64,000 nucleotides of DNA, from NCBI RefSeq assembly GCF_003258515.1, contig NZ_QGEH01000001.1, positions 1,674,001-1,738,000 on the forward strand, written 5' to 3'. Numbering within the stretch: the first letter of the stretch is position 1; every line of letters starts with the position of its first letter. Shown in pieces: positions 9,419-18,118 of the stretch. Made by a program: the position numbers and the translations under genes. The stretch comes from Marinobacter bohaiensis (lineage in GTDB: Bacteria; Pseudomonadota; Gammaproteobacteria; Pseudomonadales; Oleiphilaceae). The notes beneath the pieces were generated by a model, which saw only the letters and a program-made list of their open reading frames with translations, had not been told where the DNA came from and ran no database searches.

Positions 9419-9982
9419 TCAGAAGTAGAGCTTCATGCCGGCCATGATGCCTTCGTCCAGGTTGATATCGCCGTGGGAATCCAGATCGGTGTTGAGGTAG
9501 CGGTAGCCGCCGAAGACCTCGGCGTTACGGATGACGCGGTAGCTGACGCGCGCCTCGACGCTGGTCATGTCATCCGAGTCGCCGAAAGACAGAATGCTGG
9601 GAGCGTAATGAAGTGCGCCATTGACCGACAGTCCGGGTACGCGGGGGATGTTCATGGTAGCGAAGCCGCCGATGCCGACAGCGCCGCCGTCCAGGTCATC
9701 GTCGTCCCAGCCAATGCCCTTGAAGCCGATACCGGCGGTTGTGGGCAGGTTGCCAACGGCGGTGCGGCCCTGCGCGTGCACGTCCAGGTTGACGATGTGA
9801 CGGCTGCCGTCGTGGTAGGTGTAACCGGCACCGGCCTGCAGGTCGGCGGTGTTCGGCATGAAGTTGATCTGGCCCTTGGCGGAATCGTTGGTCAGGCTGA
9901 GGTCGAAATCCGCGGCCATCGCAGGTGTTGCTGCGGCGGCGGCCAGGGTGAATGCCATAGCTGAAAGGCGGCTGTATTTCAT
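9419..9982 (-). CDS. YfaZ family outer-membrane protein
   Basis: This 187-residue protein has a signal peptide with a cleavage site after ATPAMA (near residue 23). The mature protein is a run of short amphipathic strands ending in the aromatic KLYF, which fits a small outer-membrane beta-barrel. The overall pattern, with FDLSLTNDSAKGQ at the start and FGGYRYLNTDLD near the end, matches YfaZ-type proteins. Their function is unknown. An AAGGA site lies 7 bases before the ATG. Confidence 0.78.
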   Translation of the reverse strand: MKYSRLSAMAFTLAAAAATPAMAADFDLSLTNDSAKGQINFMPNTADLQAGAGYTYHDGSRHIVNLDVHAQGRTAVGNLPTTAGIGFKGIGWDDDDLDGGAVGIGGFATMNIPRVPGLSVNGALHYAPSILSFGDSDDMTSVEARVSYRVIRNAEVFGGYRYLNTDLDSHGDINLDEGIMAGMKLYF

Positions 9983-10007
9983 GGATGTGTCCTTATCGTT
10001 CGTTCTT

Positions 10008-10067
10008 GATGGTTCTTTGATAGATGGTTCTTTGGTAGATAGCTTTTGTGTCGATGGCTCGTCAGCA
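10008..10067. repeat. Four degenerate 15-bp tandem units
   Basis: Four consecutive 15-mers begin with GATGG or GATAG: GATGGTTCTTTGATA, GATGGTTCTTTGGTA, GATAGCTTTTGTGTC and GATGGCTCGTCAGCA. The first two differ at one base; the last two are more decayed. They lie in the region upstream of yfaZ. Being a multiple of three, the array also leaves one plus-strand frame open with a DGSLI-type repeat, but that frame has no credible start site. Confidence 0.6.
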
Positions 10068-10253
10068 AATAGCTCGACGCCATTGTCTTTTCTGTTGGAT
10101 CGTTAATCGTTTCTTCCGATGAAACCTGCGGCTCATGCTAGCGGTGGGCTATGGGCCGCTCAACTTAAAGCTCGGTTACAGTCTGGTCATTTGCCGCGAG
10201 TCACCGATAGCGCTCAGGCCGTTTGTACTCCCGCAGAACAAACGCCCGAACGA

Positions 10254-10451
10254 TCAGTGCTTCAGCAGATCGGTATCGTCCTCATCGTCCGGCAGGTCAT
10301 CGGGATGGGCGTCTTCGGCGGGGATGCGATAATCTTCATTCGCCCAGGCGCCCAGATCAATCAGTTTGCAGCGTTCGCAGCAGAAGGGACGGTAGGGATT
10401 CTTGGTATCCCACTCCGCCTCAGTCTTGCAGGTTGGACAGGTTACAAGCAT
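10254..10451 (-). CDS. yacG: DNA gyrase inhibitor YacG (zinc-binding)
   Basis: This 65-residue protein has the YacG zinc ribbon: CPTC at residues 5-8, then C-C-E-R-C near residues 24-28, with [21 protein letters not shown]-type spacing between them. The tail is very acidic. In E. coli YacG binds GyrB and blocks DNA binding by gyrase. In Pseudomonas and relatives yacG normally follows coaE directly; here it is about 5 kb further on, after the HIT, envelope-protein, trmO and hybrid-kinase genes. Confidence 0.92.
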   Translation of the reverse strand: MLVTCPTCKTEAEWDTKNPYRPFCCERCKLIDLGAWANEDYRIPAEDAHPDDLPDDEDDTDLLKH

Positions 10452-10537
10452 GGATGGTTCATTACCGGTTGGCGATCAATGGCTTCGTGATGGCTGGTCA
10501 AGGAGTAACCGTACCATCGAGCGTCATGTTAACCGGC

Positions 10538-12886
10538 TCAGACGTCGATTGCACTCCGGCAGAATTGCTCCAGCACCGCCCGGAGCATCTCCATGTTGAC
10601 CGGTTTGGCGACAAAGGCGTCCATGCCAGCGCGGCGGCACTTCTCTTCGTCCTTCTCCATGGCGCTGGCGGTCAGCGCCACCACCGGAACGGCCGGCTGG
10701 TTCAGCTCCTTTTCGCGCTGTCGCAGGCGACGGGTGGCTTCGAAACCGTCCACCCGGGGCATGACGCAGTCCATGAAAATCATGTCGAACTGGTGCCACT
10801 GGATCAGCCCCAAGGCCGCTTCGCCGTCATTGGCGGTGGTTACCTCGCAGCCGAGCTTTTCCAGAAGGCGCCGGGTCAGGGTGCGGTTGACCGGGTTGTC
10901 CTCCACCAGCAGCACTCGCATCCGGTGGCTGGGCAGTGGTTCGCGGTCGCGCTGCTCGGGGCCGGGTTGCAGGGAGAATCGGGTGAGGAAGGTGCGCTCG
11001 CGGTTGGCGCGGTCGGAAAACAGTTGGTGCAGGATGGGCGTCAGGCAGGATTCACGCAGGGACTTGCTGAGGAAGCCGTCGGCGCCGGCCTGTCGAAAAT
11101 GTTCGGCATCGCCACGCTGGGGGTTGGACGACAGCACCAGGATGCGCACGTCCTTCCACTCGGGATTCTCCCGCACCTGCTGGCACAGCAGATCGCTGTC
11201 CATGTCCGGCACGAAGCCGTCGAGGATGATGGCATCGAAAGGCGCGCCACTCTCACTGCTTTGACGCAGCGCCAGGATCGCTTCTGCGGCGGAGCGTACC
11301 GCCTCGATGTCCACGTCGTGCCGCGACAGCATTTCCAGCGTGATTTTGCGAGACAGGGCGTAGGAATCCACCACCAGCAGGCGCTTGCCGCTGATCATGC
11401 GTGAATCCGGGCGGACCCGGGCGGTGGCGTCCGGCGCGACGGCGAGGTTGAGCTCGATCCAGAACGTGGAGCCTTCGCTGGGGCGGCTCTCAACATCGAG
11501 CCGGCCGCCCATCAGGTTCACCAGTTGGCGGCAGATGGTCAAACCCAGGCCGGCGCCGGGAAGCTGGCGGCGGAAGCGTTGACCGAGCTGCACGTAAGGC
11601 TCGTAGACCAGCGGCAGGTCTTCGGAGTGGATGCCTACGCCGGTGTCTTCCACGGCCACTCGCAGCTGGACCTGGTGATTGCGGTAGCCGAGCACTTCGA
11701 CACTGATCAGCACATGGCCGGAGTCGGTGAACTTGATGGCGTTGGAGGCCAGGTTCAGCAGCACCTGGCGCAGCCGGATGGGGTCGCCGCGCAGGGCCGA
11801 GGGCAGGTTCTCGTCCACCCGAAGCTCCAGTGCCAGCCCCTTCTCGCGGGCGCGGTCGCCCAGCATGATCACCACGTCGTTGAGGGTATCGCGCGGGTCG
11901 AAGGGAATGTCCTCCAGCACCATCTTGCCCGCTTCCATGCTGGAGATGTCGAGCAGGTCGTTGATGATGGCGGACAGGCTTTCCGCGGAGCTTTGCAGCG
12001 TGCGTACAAAATCACGCTGTTCGTTATCCAGTTCGGTGTCGTCCAGCAGGCTGGCGTAACCCAGCACCGATTGCAGCGGTGTTCTGAGTTCGTGGCTGAC
12101 GTTGGCCAGGAACAGGTTCTTGGCGTGGTTCGCGCGCACCGCTTCGTCGCGTTCGTCCCGGGAGCGCAGGTTGGATTGGCGCAGGTCCCGGGCCTCTTCC
12201 AGCAACTGGTTGCGCATCACATTGAGGGCGTGTTCCACCTCGCTCAGTTCGTCGGGGCGGCGGGGCGGTTTGCGGCGCAGTTTAAGCGGGGCGATCAGGG
12301 CGTCGAAATTGAGGCGCTTGATATAGTCGGCGATGGCTTCCATGTGCCGGGTCAGGGTCAGGCGCATGATCACCAGCAGGCCCAGGGTGCCGAGCATGAC
12401 GATCAGGGTCTGGAATAGCAGCAGGAGCAGGCCACGGCCGACCACGTCGTTGTAGACCGTTTGCAGGGAGGAGGCGATGGTCAGCGTTCCCAGGACCTGA
12501 CCGGCTCGTTCGCCGGAGGCCAGCTTGATCTGGAAGTGCTGTTCGAGGCGTTCGTCATCGACCGGAGTGCCGACGCGGAACACGTCGCCGGTCTCGGACC
12601 GGACTTCGGCGTACTGCATCGACGGAAACGCCATCAGGCCGTCAAGACTGGTTCTCACCGCTTCGAAATCGAGCATCCAGAGGTTGCTGCTCAGGACCGG
12701 GATCAGCATCTCGGCGGCCCGGTTCTGGACTTCCTTCAGGTCACTCTTGCGGCGCTCGAATTCGCCGGCCATTTGAGCTCCGGTAGCGCCCAGTGACAGC
12801 AGGAAACTGAATGTCAGAACATAAACCAGCAACCGGGCCGCCAATGGCCGAATGCCAAGTTTCTTGAGGGATAGTTTCAATGCCAC
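10538..12886 (-). CDS. BarA-like hybrid sensor histidine kinase with two receiver domains
   Basis: This 782-residue inner-membrane kinase has TM1 near residues 19-37, an extracytoplasmic sensor region, TM2 near 152-174 and a HAMP-like linker. HisKA follows (SHELRTP, His ~265), then an ATPase domain (N box LLNLASNAIKF ~377-386, G1 DTGVGI ~414, G2 GAGLGL ~444). Two receivers follow: REC1 (LLVVDS ~503, phospho-Asp ~556) and REC2 (VEDN ~661, phospho-Asp ~706, Lys ~761). No HPt domain is present, so phosphotransfer would need a separate HPt protein. REC1 has VVDS in place of the usual acidic pair, so its activity is uncertain. A GTG start with AGGGAA upstream is used. Confidence 0.9.
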   Translation of the reverse strand: MALKLSLKKLGIRPLAARLLVYVLTFSFLLSLGATGAQMAGEFERRKSDLKEVQNRAAEMLIPVLSSNLWMLDFEAVRTSLDGLMAFPSMQYAEVRSETGDVFRVGTPVDDERLEQHFQIKLASGERAGQVLGTLTIASSLQTVYNDVVGRGLLLLLFQTLIVMLGTLGLLVIMRLTLTRHMEAIADYIKRLNFDALIAPLKLRRKPPRRPDELSEVEHALNVMRNQLLEEARDLRQSNLRSRDERDEAVRANHAKNLFLANVSHELRTPLQSVLGYASLLDDTELDNEQRDFVRTLQSSAESLSAIINDLLDISSMEAGKMVLEDIPFDPRDTLNDVVIMLGDRAREKGLALELRVDENLPSALRGDPIRLRQVLLNLASNAIKFTDSGHVLISVEVLGYRNHQVQLRVAVEDTGVGIHSEDLPLVYEPYVQLGQRFRRQLPGAGLGLTICRQLVNLMGGRLDVESRPSEGSTFWIELNLAVAPDATARVRPDSRMISGKRLLVVDSYALSRKITLEMLSRHDVDIEAVRSAAEAILALRQSSESGAPFDAIILDGFVPDMDSDLLCQQVRENPEWKDVRILVLSSNPQRGDAEHFRQAGADGFLSKSLRESCLTPILHQLFSDRANRERTFLTRFSLQPGPEQRDREPLPSHRMRVLLVEDNPVNRTLTRRLLEKLGCEVTTANDGEAALGLIQWHQFDMIFMDCVMPRVDGFEATRRLRQREKELNQPAVPVVALTASAMEKDEEKCRRAGMDAFVAKPVNMEMLRAVLEQFCRSAIDV

Positions 12887-13034
12887 GCTACCGGTTCCCT
12901 GGTCGAGTGCTGCGACTACGGCAATTCCTGGTTCGAATCTGCAGGCAAGTATCGTTCCAAAACCTTGATCGATCCCGGAAATCGCGGTTGCCGAATCACT
13001 GAGCCTCCAGTTTCAGCCCCGATTGGCTGGAATC

Positions 13035-13775
13035 TCAGTCTAGCAGAGTTACCGTCAAAACGGTTACGTGCCCGTCGTCGAAGCGGAAGCGCACATTGTG
13101 GTCGTATAGGTGCGCGCCGTACACCCGTTCCTCGATCCGGCCCCGACGAAATGACGGGCGCGGATCGTAGGCCACCACGTCCTCGATCAGGCTGCGGAAA
13201 TCCGGGTAGCGGTCGCCGTCCAGCGCCTGAAGCTGACGCTCGGCGTCATCCGAGAATATAACCGTCAGCCGCTCGGTGGGCGCGTCCGAGGCCCATTCGA
13301 TATGGGCGTCGGCCACCACATCGGCAAACGGCAGGTAAGGTTTGATGTCCAGGATGGGCGTGCCTTCGATCAGGTCGTGCTCGCGAATCCTCAGGACGAG
13401 GTCGCCCTCCCGGCGCAACAGCCCCTCGTTGCGCACCACGGACAGCCCGAGACTGTTCGGGCGGAACGGCGAGCGGCTGGCAAAGACGCCGATCTTACGA
13501 TTACCGCCCAGACGCGGAGGGCGGATGGTCGGACGCCATTCGGCACGGACGGCTTCGTGGAACTGGAAGGTCAGCCACAGGTGCGAGCAATTTTCCAGGC
13601 CGCGAAAGGCGTCCTCGCGGTTATAGGGCGGCTGGATTACCAGGTCGGCCCAGGCGTGGCGAGTCAGGCCGGGCTGTCGCGGCACGCCGAACTTGTCGCG
13701 GAAGCACGAACGGGTGATGGCAACGGGCTCGAGTGTCAGGGCGTCCTGCGCCGGACGGGACGGATGGCGGCTCAT
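13035..13775 (-). CDS. trmO: tRNA (N6-threonylcarbamoyladenosine(37)-N6)-methyltransferase TrmO
   Basis: This 246-residue protein of the TrmO/TsaA/YaeB family methylates t6A37 to m6t6A37 in tRNAs. The N-terminal beta-barrel domain shows the family blocks FRDKFGVPRQPGL, ENCSHLWLTFQFHE, IGVFASRSPFRPNSLGLS and LDIKPYLPFAD. The C-terminal part has RPSFRRGRI and a strand rich in Val/Arg. The ATG overlaps the stop of the upstream envelope-protein gene by four bases (ATGA), indicating translational coupling and membership in the pilD-coaE run. Confidence 0.92.
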   Translation of the reverse strand: MSRHPSRPAQDALTLEPVAITRSCFRDKFGVPRQPGLTRHAWADLVIQPPYNREDAFRGLENCSHLWLTFQFHEAVRAEWRPTIRPPRLGGNRKIGVFASRSPFRPNSLGLSVVRNEGLLRREGDLVLRIREHDLIEGTPILDIKPYLPFADVVADAHIEWASDAPTERLTVIFSDDAERQLQALDGDRYPDFRSLIEDVVAYDPRPSFRRGRIEERVYGAHLYDHNVRFRFDDGHVTVLTVTLLD

Positions 13776-14860
13776 CGGATGTTGCCTGCGAAGAACATCT
13801 CGATCCGCAGGGTGAGCGAGGTGGTCGCGTCAAAACTGTCGTCGCGGTAGAAATTCACAGCGGGGATGACCTCTCCGTATAACCAGGTGCTGTACAGGCG
13901 ATAGCGGTACGTAAAGTCGCCGAAATACTCGGTGGTGCGCCAGTCTGGCTGGCTCTCGCCGAGAATGCCGAGGCGCGGGTTGAGTTCGGCCCGGTTGTTG
14001 GGCCGTGACACCATACTCAGGATCTGCGAGAACTCAAACTCCCGGTCGGAATGGACCCAGCGCAACTCCGAGGCGCTCAGGAAATTCCACTCGCCGATAC
14101 GACGCCGGAACCCCAGCCAGGTGCTCTCGCCCCAGCCATCCTGGTGGAAGTAATAGACGCGCTGGTCGATGTTCAGTCGCCACGCCGGCGACAGCTCAAA
14201 CTCGCCCTTGGCGCGGGCCCGCCAGAAGGCGTCCGGCGGCAGTCGCAGGCGCGCGCCCACGTCGTTGGTGAGGTTGATCATGTCCGTCAGGTCGGTGATG
14301 TAGCGCAGCGCGCCGGTGGCCTCGGTGTCGGTCCGTTCGGCATCAGTGAGCTGGCGGTCCCGGTCCCGCTCGGCGAGGGATTTGGTCTCCTCGCTCTCGC
14401 TTTCAATGACCAGTCGCAGTTTTTCCTCGACCGTGGGCAGGTCCAGGCGGAACCGGGCCTCCGGCTCGATCTGGGCCAGGTCGCCGGTTTCGGAGCGGGT
14501 GGCGAAGCCGATGCGCAGGTAACTTTCGTTGGCGGGCAGGGCATAGGCGTCGCCGGACAAGGTGCGGTCGGCCCAGGCGCCCATGCTTTGTACCTGCACC
14601 GAACGGCGCTGATGCTGGCGGATGACCCAGTCGGAGGCATCGATCCACCAGGAGTCGACAAGCGGATAGTTGGTTTCGTCGGGTGAGAAGGTGTAGTAGT
14701 CCGCCGGCACCGCGTCCATCGTCAGCGGCGCCGTGTAGGCTTCCTCTTCGCCGTTGGTGGCTGCGCCCACTGATACCGACCCAAAGAGAGCGAAGACGCA
14801 GACAAGACCGCAGAGGCCGCGGGGCGGTGGGCTAGTCCGGGGTTCTGCCATCGAGCTCAT
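13772..14860 (-). CDS. Predicted beta-rich envelope protein of unknown function
   Basis: The chosen ATG (14860; 14851 is also possible) gives about 362 residues with an N-terminal signal-like stretch (GLCGLVCVFALFGSVSVGAA). The body contains alternating strands with many Trp/Tyr/Arg residues, such as FLSASELRWVHSDREFEFSQ and STWLYGEVIPAVNFYRDD, and ends TSLTLRIEMFFAG. This suggests a periplasmic or outer-membrane beta structure. I recognise no named family. Its 5' end overlaps the 3' end of the HIT gene by about 29 bases and its stop overlaps the trmO start, so it is firmly embedded in the operon. Confidence 0.7.
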   Translation of the reverse strand: MSSMAEPRTSPPPRGLCGLVCVFALFGSVSVGAATNGEEEAYTAPLTMDAVPADYYTFSPDETNYPLVDSWWIDASDWVIRQHQRRSVQVQSMGAWADRTLSGDAYALPANESYLRIGFATRSETGDLAQIEPEARFRLDLPTVEEKLRLVIESESEETKSLAERDRDRQLTDAERTDTEATGALRYITDLTDMINLTNDVGARLRLPPDAFWRARAKGEFELSPAWRLNIDQRVYYFHQDGWGESTWLGFRRRIGEWNFLSASELRWVHSDREFEFSQILSMVSRPNNRAELNPRLGILGESQPDWRTTEYFGDFTYRYRLYSTWLYGEVIPAVNFYRDDSFDATTSLTLRIEMFFAGNIR

Positions 14861-15293
14861 ATCGCAACGCTTTCGCCTGTTGCTCCAGGGTGGTCCGTTT
14901 CGCCCTGGCGCCGAACAATCCGGTGACGTGCAGCAGCAACCGGCTGGCCGAACGCAAGCTATCGCCTTTCTTGCGGGGGATGACGTGAATATGGGCGTGC
15001 GGAACCGTCTGATTCGCCGCCTCGCCATCGTTGAGCAGGATATGGGTACCGTTCAGCCCCAGGCCCAAACGCCGCTGGCCGCGCAGGATCCGTTGGGCCA
15101 CGTTGAACAGGTGCTCGGAGGTTTCCGGAGCCAAATCGGTGATCTGAACGGCGTGTTCAACCGGGATGACCAGGACGTGCCCGTCGCCCAGCGGGTGGAT
15201 GTCCATGAAGGCGAGACAGTGATCGTCTTCATAGACGAGCGCCTTGGGGGCCTTGCCCTGGGCAATCTCGCAGAAAATGCATGCTCGGGTCAC
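14832..15293 (-). CDS. HIT family hydrolase
   Basis: This 153-residue histidine-triad nucleotide hydrolase or transferase has an N-terminal zinc-type CIFCEI at residues 5-10 and HPLGDGHVLVIP. Near residue 100 is the HIT motif HAHIHVIP, which holds the catalytic histidine. Members split phosphoramidate or dinucleoside polyphosphate bonds. The C-terminal tail after the HIT motif is somewhat longer than in the HinT group. The gene starts 22 bases after coaE and overlaps the next gene. Confidence 0.9.
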   Translation of the reverse strand: MTRACIFCEIAQGKAPKALVYEDDHCLAFMDIHPLGDGHVLVIPVEHAVQITDLAPETSEHLFNVAQRILRGQRRLGLGLNGTHILLNDGEAANQTVPHAHIHVIPRKKGDSLRSASRLLLHVTGLFGARAKRTTLEQQAKALRYELDGRTPD

Positions 15294-15315
15294 GGATGGG
15301 CTGTCCTTGTCGCGT

Positions 15316-15930
15316 TCAGGCCTCAGAAAGCTGCTGGTGGATGCGCACCACCTGACTTTCAGCTTCGTCGAGCGCGCCTGAATTGTCTATGACGAAATCC
15401 GCGCGGTCGAGCCGCTCCTGACGATCCATCTGGGCGGCGATGATCCGCTCCACCTGGTCCCGGTCATTTGCGTCCCGGGCCATGGTGCGCTCGATCTGCA
15501 CGTCGACCGGCACATCGATCACGATGACCCGATCCACCAGCTGGTTCTGGTCGGTTTCCAGCAGCAGCGGGGAGACGAGCAGAACGTAACCCGCCTCATA
15601 ATCGGCGGGCGGCGCGGCGTCCTCGCTCAACCAGAGCTGGCGCATCAGCTCCTGCCGGATGATCGGGTGCAGCAGCTGCTCAAGCCATTCCCGCTCGGCC
15701 GGTTGCTCAAACACGATTTGCCGCAACGCAGCGCGGTCCAGGGCGCCACGGCCGTCGAGAATATCGCGGCCGAAGTGCTCAGCAATGCGATCCAGCGCCG
15801 GCTGGCCGGGCTCGACGACCTCCCGGGCGACCGTGTCCGCATCCACCGCGTGGACCCCCCGTGCCTCGAACAACGCTGTGATGCTCGATTTGCCACTGCC
15901 GATCCCGCCTGTCAGACCAATAACGCGCAT
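15316..15930 (-). CDS. coaE: Dephospho-CoA kinase
   Basis: This is the last enzyme of CoA biosynthesis, about 204 residues long. The first residues carry the P-loop GGIGSGKS, followed by the adenylate-kinase-like fold with GVHAVDADTVAREV and a conserved LLETDQNQLVDRVIVIDV block. The longer frame would add 20 unrelated residues; ATG at 15930 places the P-loop at the usual place and leaves an 8-base gap after pilD. The pilD-coaE neighbourhood is the standard arrangement in pseudomonads and relatives. Confidence 0.93.
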   Translation of the reverse strand: MRVIGLTGGIGSGKSSITALFEARGVHAVDADTVAREVVEPGQPALDRIAEHFGRDILDGRGALDRAALRQIVFEQPAEREWLEQLLHPIIRQELMRQLWLSEDAAPPADYEAGYVLLVSPLLLETDQNQLVDRVIVIDVPVDVQIERTMARDANDRDQVERIIAAQMDRQERLDRADFVIDNSGALDEAESQVVRIHQQLSEA

Positions 15931-15938
15931 GCGATCTC

Positions 15939-16814
15939 CTACACGCCCAGAAAGTTGAACCAGAAGCTCTGCAGCTCCGGCCCGAACCACAGCGCGAGCA
16001 GGCCGGCAATCGCCAGGTAGGGCCCGAACGGAATCGGTACTTCACGGCCGTGACCCCGGAACACGATCAGGCTGATCCCGATCACGGCGCCAACGACGGA
16101 CGACAGCAGGATCACGGCCGGCAGCAACTGCCAGCCCAGCCAGGCGCCCAGGGCACCGAGCAGCTTGAAGTCGCCGTGGCCCATGCCTTCCTTGCCGGTC
16201 ACGATCTTGAACAGCCAGTAGATGGACCAGAGGGACAGGTAGCCGAAGATCGCGCCCCAGAACGCGCTCTGGAAGTCGGTGAGCACGCCGAAATAGTTCA
16301 GGATCAGGCCCAGCCAGAGCAGGGGCAGGGTGATGCTGTCCGGCAGCAGTTGGGTGTCGAAGTCGATCACCGTCAGCGCAATCAGCGCCCAGACTAGCAC
16401 CAGCGCCCAAAGGCTGGCCGGCGTCGCACCCAGCCAGGCCACTGTAAACACGGACAGAACGGCCGTAGCTGCTTCAATCAGCGGGTAGCGAACGGAAATG
16501 CCGGACTTGCAGGCGGCACACTTGCCACGCAACAGCAGGTAGCTGATGACCGGAATGTTCTCCCAGGGCTTGATCTCGTGGCCGCAGGAGGGGCAGGTGG
16601 AATTGGGCGAGGCGAGGGTGATCTTCCGATCGTCCTTGCGTTTGCCTTCCGGCACCTCCAGGAAATCTTCGCACTGACAGCGCCAGTCCTGCTCCATCAT
16701 CTTGGGGAGGCGGAGGATGACGACGTTCAGGAAGCTGCCGATGCAGAGGGTTAGGAAGATTAGGATGGGGTAGAGGTATGCGGGGGACTGGATGAGTGTA
16801 TCAAAGTTCGTCAT
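15939..16814 (-). CDS. pilD: Type IV prepilin peptidase / N-methyltransferase PilD
   Basis: This 291-residue inner-membrane aspartyl protease removes prepilin leaders and methylates the new N-terminal Phe. About eight membrane segments are visible. The cytoplasmic zinc loop has two CxxC motifs (CPSC and CAAC, near residues 74-100). The two catalytic aspartates lie in IDFDTQLLPD and GHGDFKLLGA (the GxGD motif). Its substrates would include the two pilins encoded at 20179 and 24354. It is separated from pilC by a weak hairpin and leads into coaE. Confidence 0.94.
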   Translation of the reverse strand: MTNFDTLIQSPAYLYPILIFLTLCIGSFLNVVILRLPKMMEQDWRCQCEDFLEVPEGKRKDDRKITLASPNSTCPSCGHEIKPWENIPVISYLLLRGKCAACKSGISVRYPLIEAATAVLSVFTVAWLGATPASLWALVLVWALIALTVIDFDTQLLPDSITLPLLWLGLILNYFGVLTDFQSAFWGAIFGYLSLWSIYWLFKIVTGKEGMGHGDFKLLGALGAWLGWQLLPAVILLSSVVGAVIGISLIVFRGHGREVPIPFGPYLAIAGLLALWFGPELQSFWFNFLGV

Positions 16815-16856
16815 TGGAGAGCTTGTCTATAGGAGGAAACATAATACGATACAGGA

Positions 16857-16880
16857 AGACCCCATTGAGCTTTGGGGTCT
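16857..16880 (-). terminator. Hairpin between pilC and pilD
   Basis: AGACCCC (16857-16863) pairs with GGGGTCT (16874-16880) around a 10-base loop. On the minus strand the stem is followed by only two T residues, so it may be a partial terminator that lowers pilD-coaE transcription relative to pilBC. Confidence 0.4.
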
Positions 16881-16895
16881 CTCAGTCATGTCTTT

Positions 16896-18116
16896 CTAGC
16901 CGACGACTTGGCCCATTTGGAAGATGGGAAGATACATCGCAATAATGAGTCCACCGATCAGTACGCCGAGGACCGCCATGATCATTGGCTCCATTAATGC
17001 GGTCAGGTTGTCGACCATGTCGTCAACGACGCCCTCATAGTGGTCGGCGACCTTTGATAGCATCTCGTCGAGGTTACCAGATTCCTCCCCAATGGCGGTG
17101 AGCTGGACAGCCATAATGGGGAAGACTCCTGTCTGCCGCATGGCAGCCTGCAACTGTGTGCCGCTGGAAACCTCGTCCTTGATGTTTTTGACGGCGTCTC
17201 GATAGAGCGCGTTACCGGTTGCTCCGGAGACTGAGTCAAGTGCGTCAACCAACGGAACACCGGAAGCGAATGTCGTTGACAGGACTCGGCCAAATTTGGC
17301 CACCGCAGACTTATCAATGATCTCGCCGAGTACCGGGATTTTCAGAACAACTTTGTCAACTGCATCAGAAAACTTTGGCGAGCGCCGTTTGCCCTCTCGA
17401 AACGCAAAAAGAACAATCGAAATTGCCAGCAACACAACGAACCACCAGGATTGCATCCACTTGGATAGCTCTACGACCATTTGCGTGAACACCGGAAGGT
17501 CGGCGCCAAATCCTTTAAACAGGCTTTCAAATTGAGGTACGACCTTCACGAGCAGTATGGCTGTGACAATTATGGCCACCACGATGACCGCGATAGGGTA
17601 GGTCATCGCTTTTTTAACTTTCTTCTTGAGACCTTCTGTTTTCTCAAGGTAAGTCGCTATCCTCTCAAGCATTTGCTCAAGTGCACCGGCTTTTTCACCG
17701 GAATCAACCAGATTGCAATACAAATCGTCAAAGTGGCGCGGGTGCTTTCGTAGAGCTGCGGCGAAACTCGTTCCAGACGCCACGTCGTTCCGGATGCTGG
17801 CGATCAGCTCTTTCAGGCCCTTATGTTCCATGCCGTCGCCGGCGATATCAAAGCTCTGAACAAGCGGGACACCGGCTTTCATCATGGTTGCCAATTGCCG
17901 AGTCAACAATGCGATATCAAACGGAGATATCTTCTTACTGCCTCCGAAGAGCGGCTTAGGTTTCTTTCTAACTTTGTCGGGCATGATGCCCTGTTTGCGA
18001 AGCTGGGCTTTCACCAGCGCCTGATTAACTCCCGATACTTCACCCTTGGTCTTGTTGCCCTTGCGGTCCTTGCCTTCCCAAATGTAAGTCGCGAGTTTCT
18101 GCGCGTTTTCTGCCAT
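16896..18116 (-). CDS. pilC: Type IV pilus inner-membrane platform protein PilC
   Basis: This 406-residue platform protein has two T2SSF domains. Each holds a cytoplasmic helical bundle and a hydrophobic segment: around residues 75-195 (LLTRQLATMMKAGVPL start) and around 275-400 (KFGRVLSTTFASGVPL start). Membrane segments are near 175-195, 225-245 and the C-terminus (MAVLGVLIGGLIIAMYLPIF). It couples the PilB motor to pilin insertion. The start lies two bases after the pilB stop. Confidence 0.95.
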   Translation of the reverse strand: MAENAQKLATYIWEGKDRKGNKTKGEVSGVNQALVKAQLRKQGIMPDKVRKKPKPLFGGSKKISPFDIALLTRQLATMMKAGVPLVQSFDIAGDGMEHKGLKELIASIRNDVASGTSFAAALRKHPRHFDDLYCNLVDSGEKAGALEQMLERIATYLEKTEGLKKKVKKAMTYPIAVIVVAIIVTAILLVKVVPQFESLFKGFGADLPVFTQMVVELSKWMQSWWFVVLLAISIVLFAFREGKRRSPKFSDAVDKVVLKIPVLGEIIDKSAVAKFGRVLSTTFASGVPLVDALDSVSGATGNALYRDAVKNIKDEVSSGTQLQAAMRQTGVFPIMAVQLTAIGEESGNLDEMLSKVADHYEGVVDDMVDNLTALMEPMIMAVLGVLIGGLIIAMYLPIFQMGQVVG

Positions 18117-18118
18117 CG

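Noticed and set aside
10223-11404. 393-codon plus frame opposite the hybrid kinase
   Set aside because: All kinase and receiver motifs are on the minus strand.
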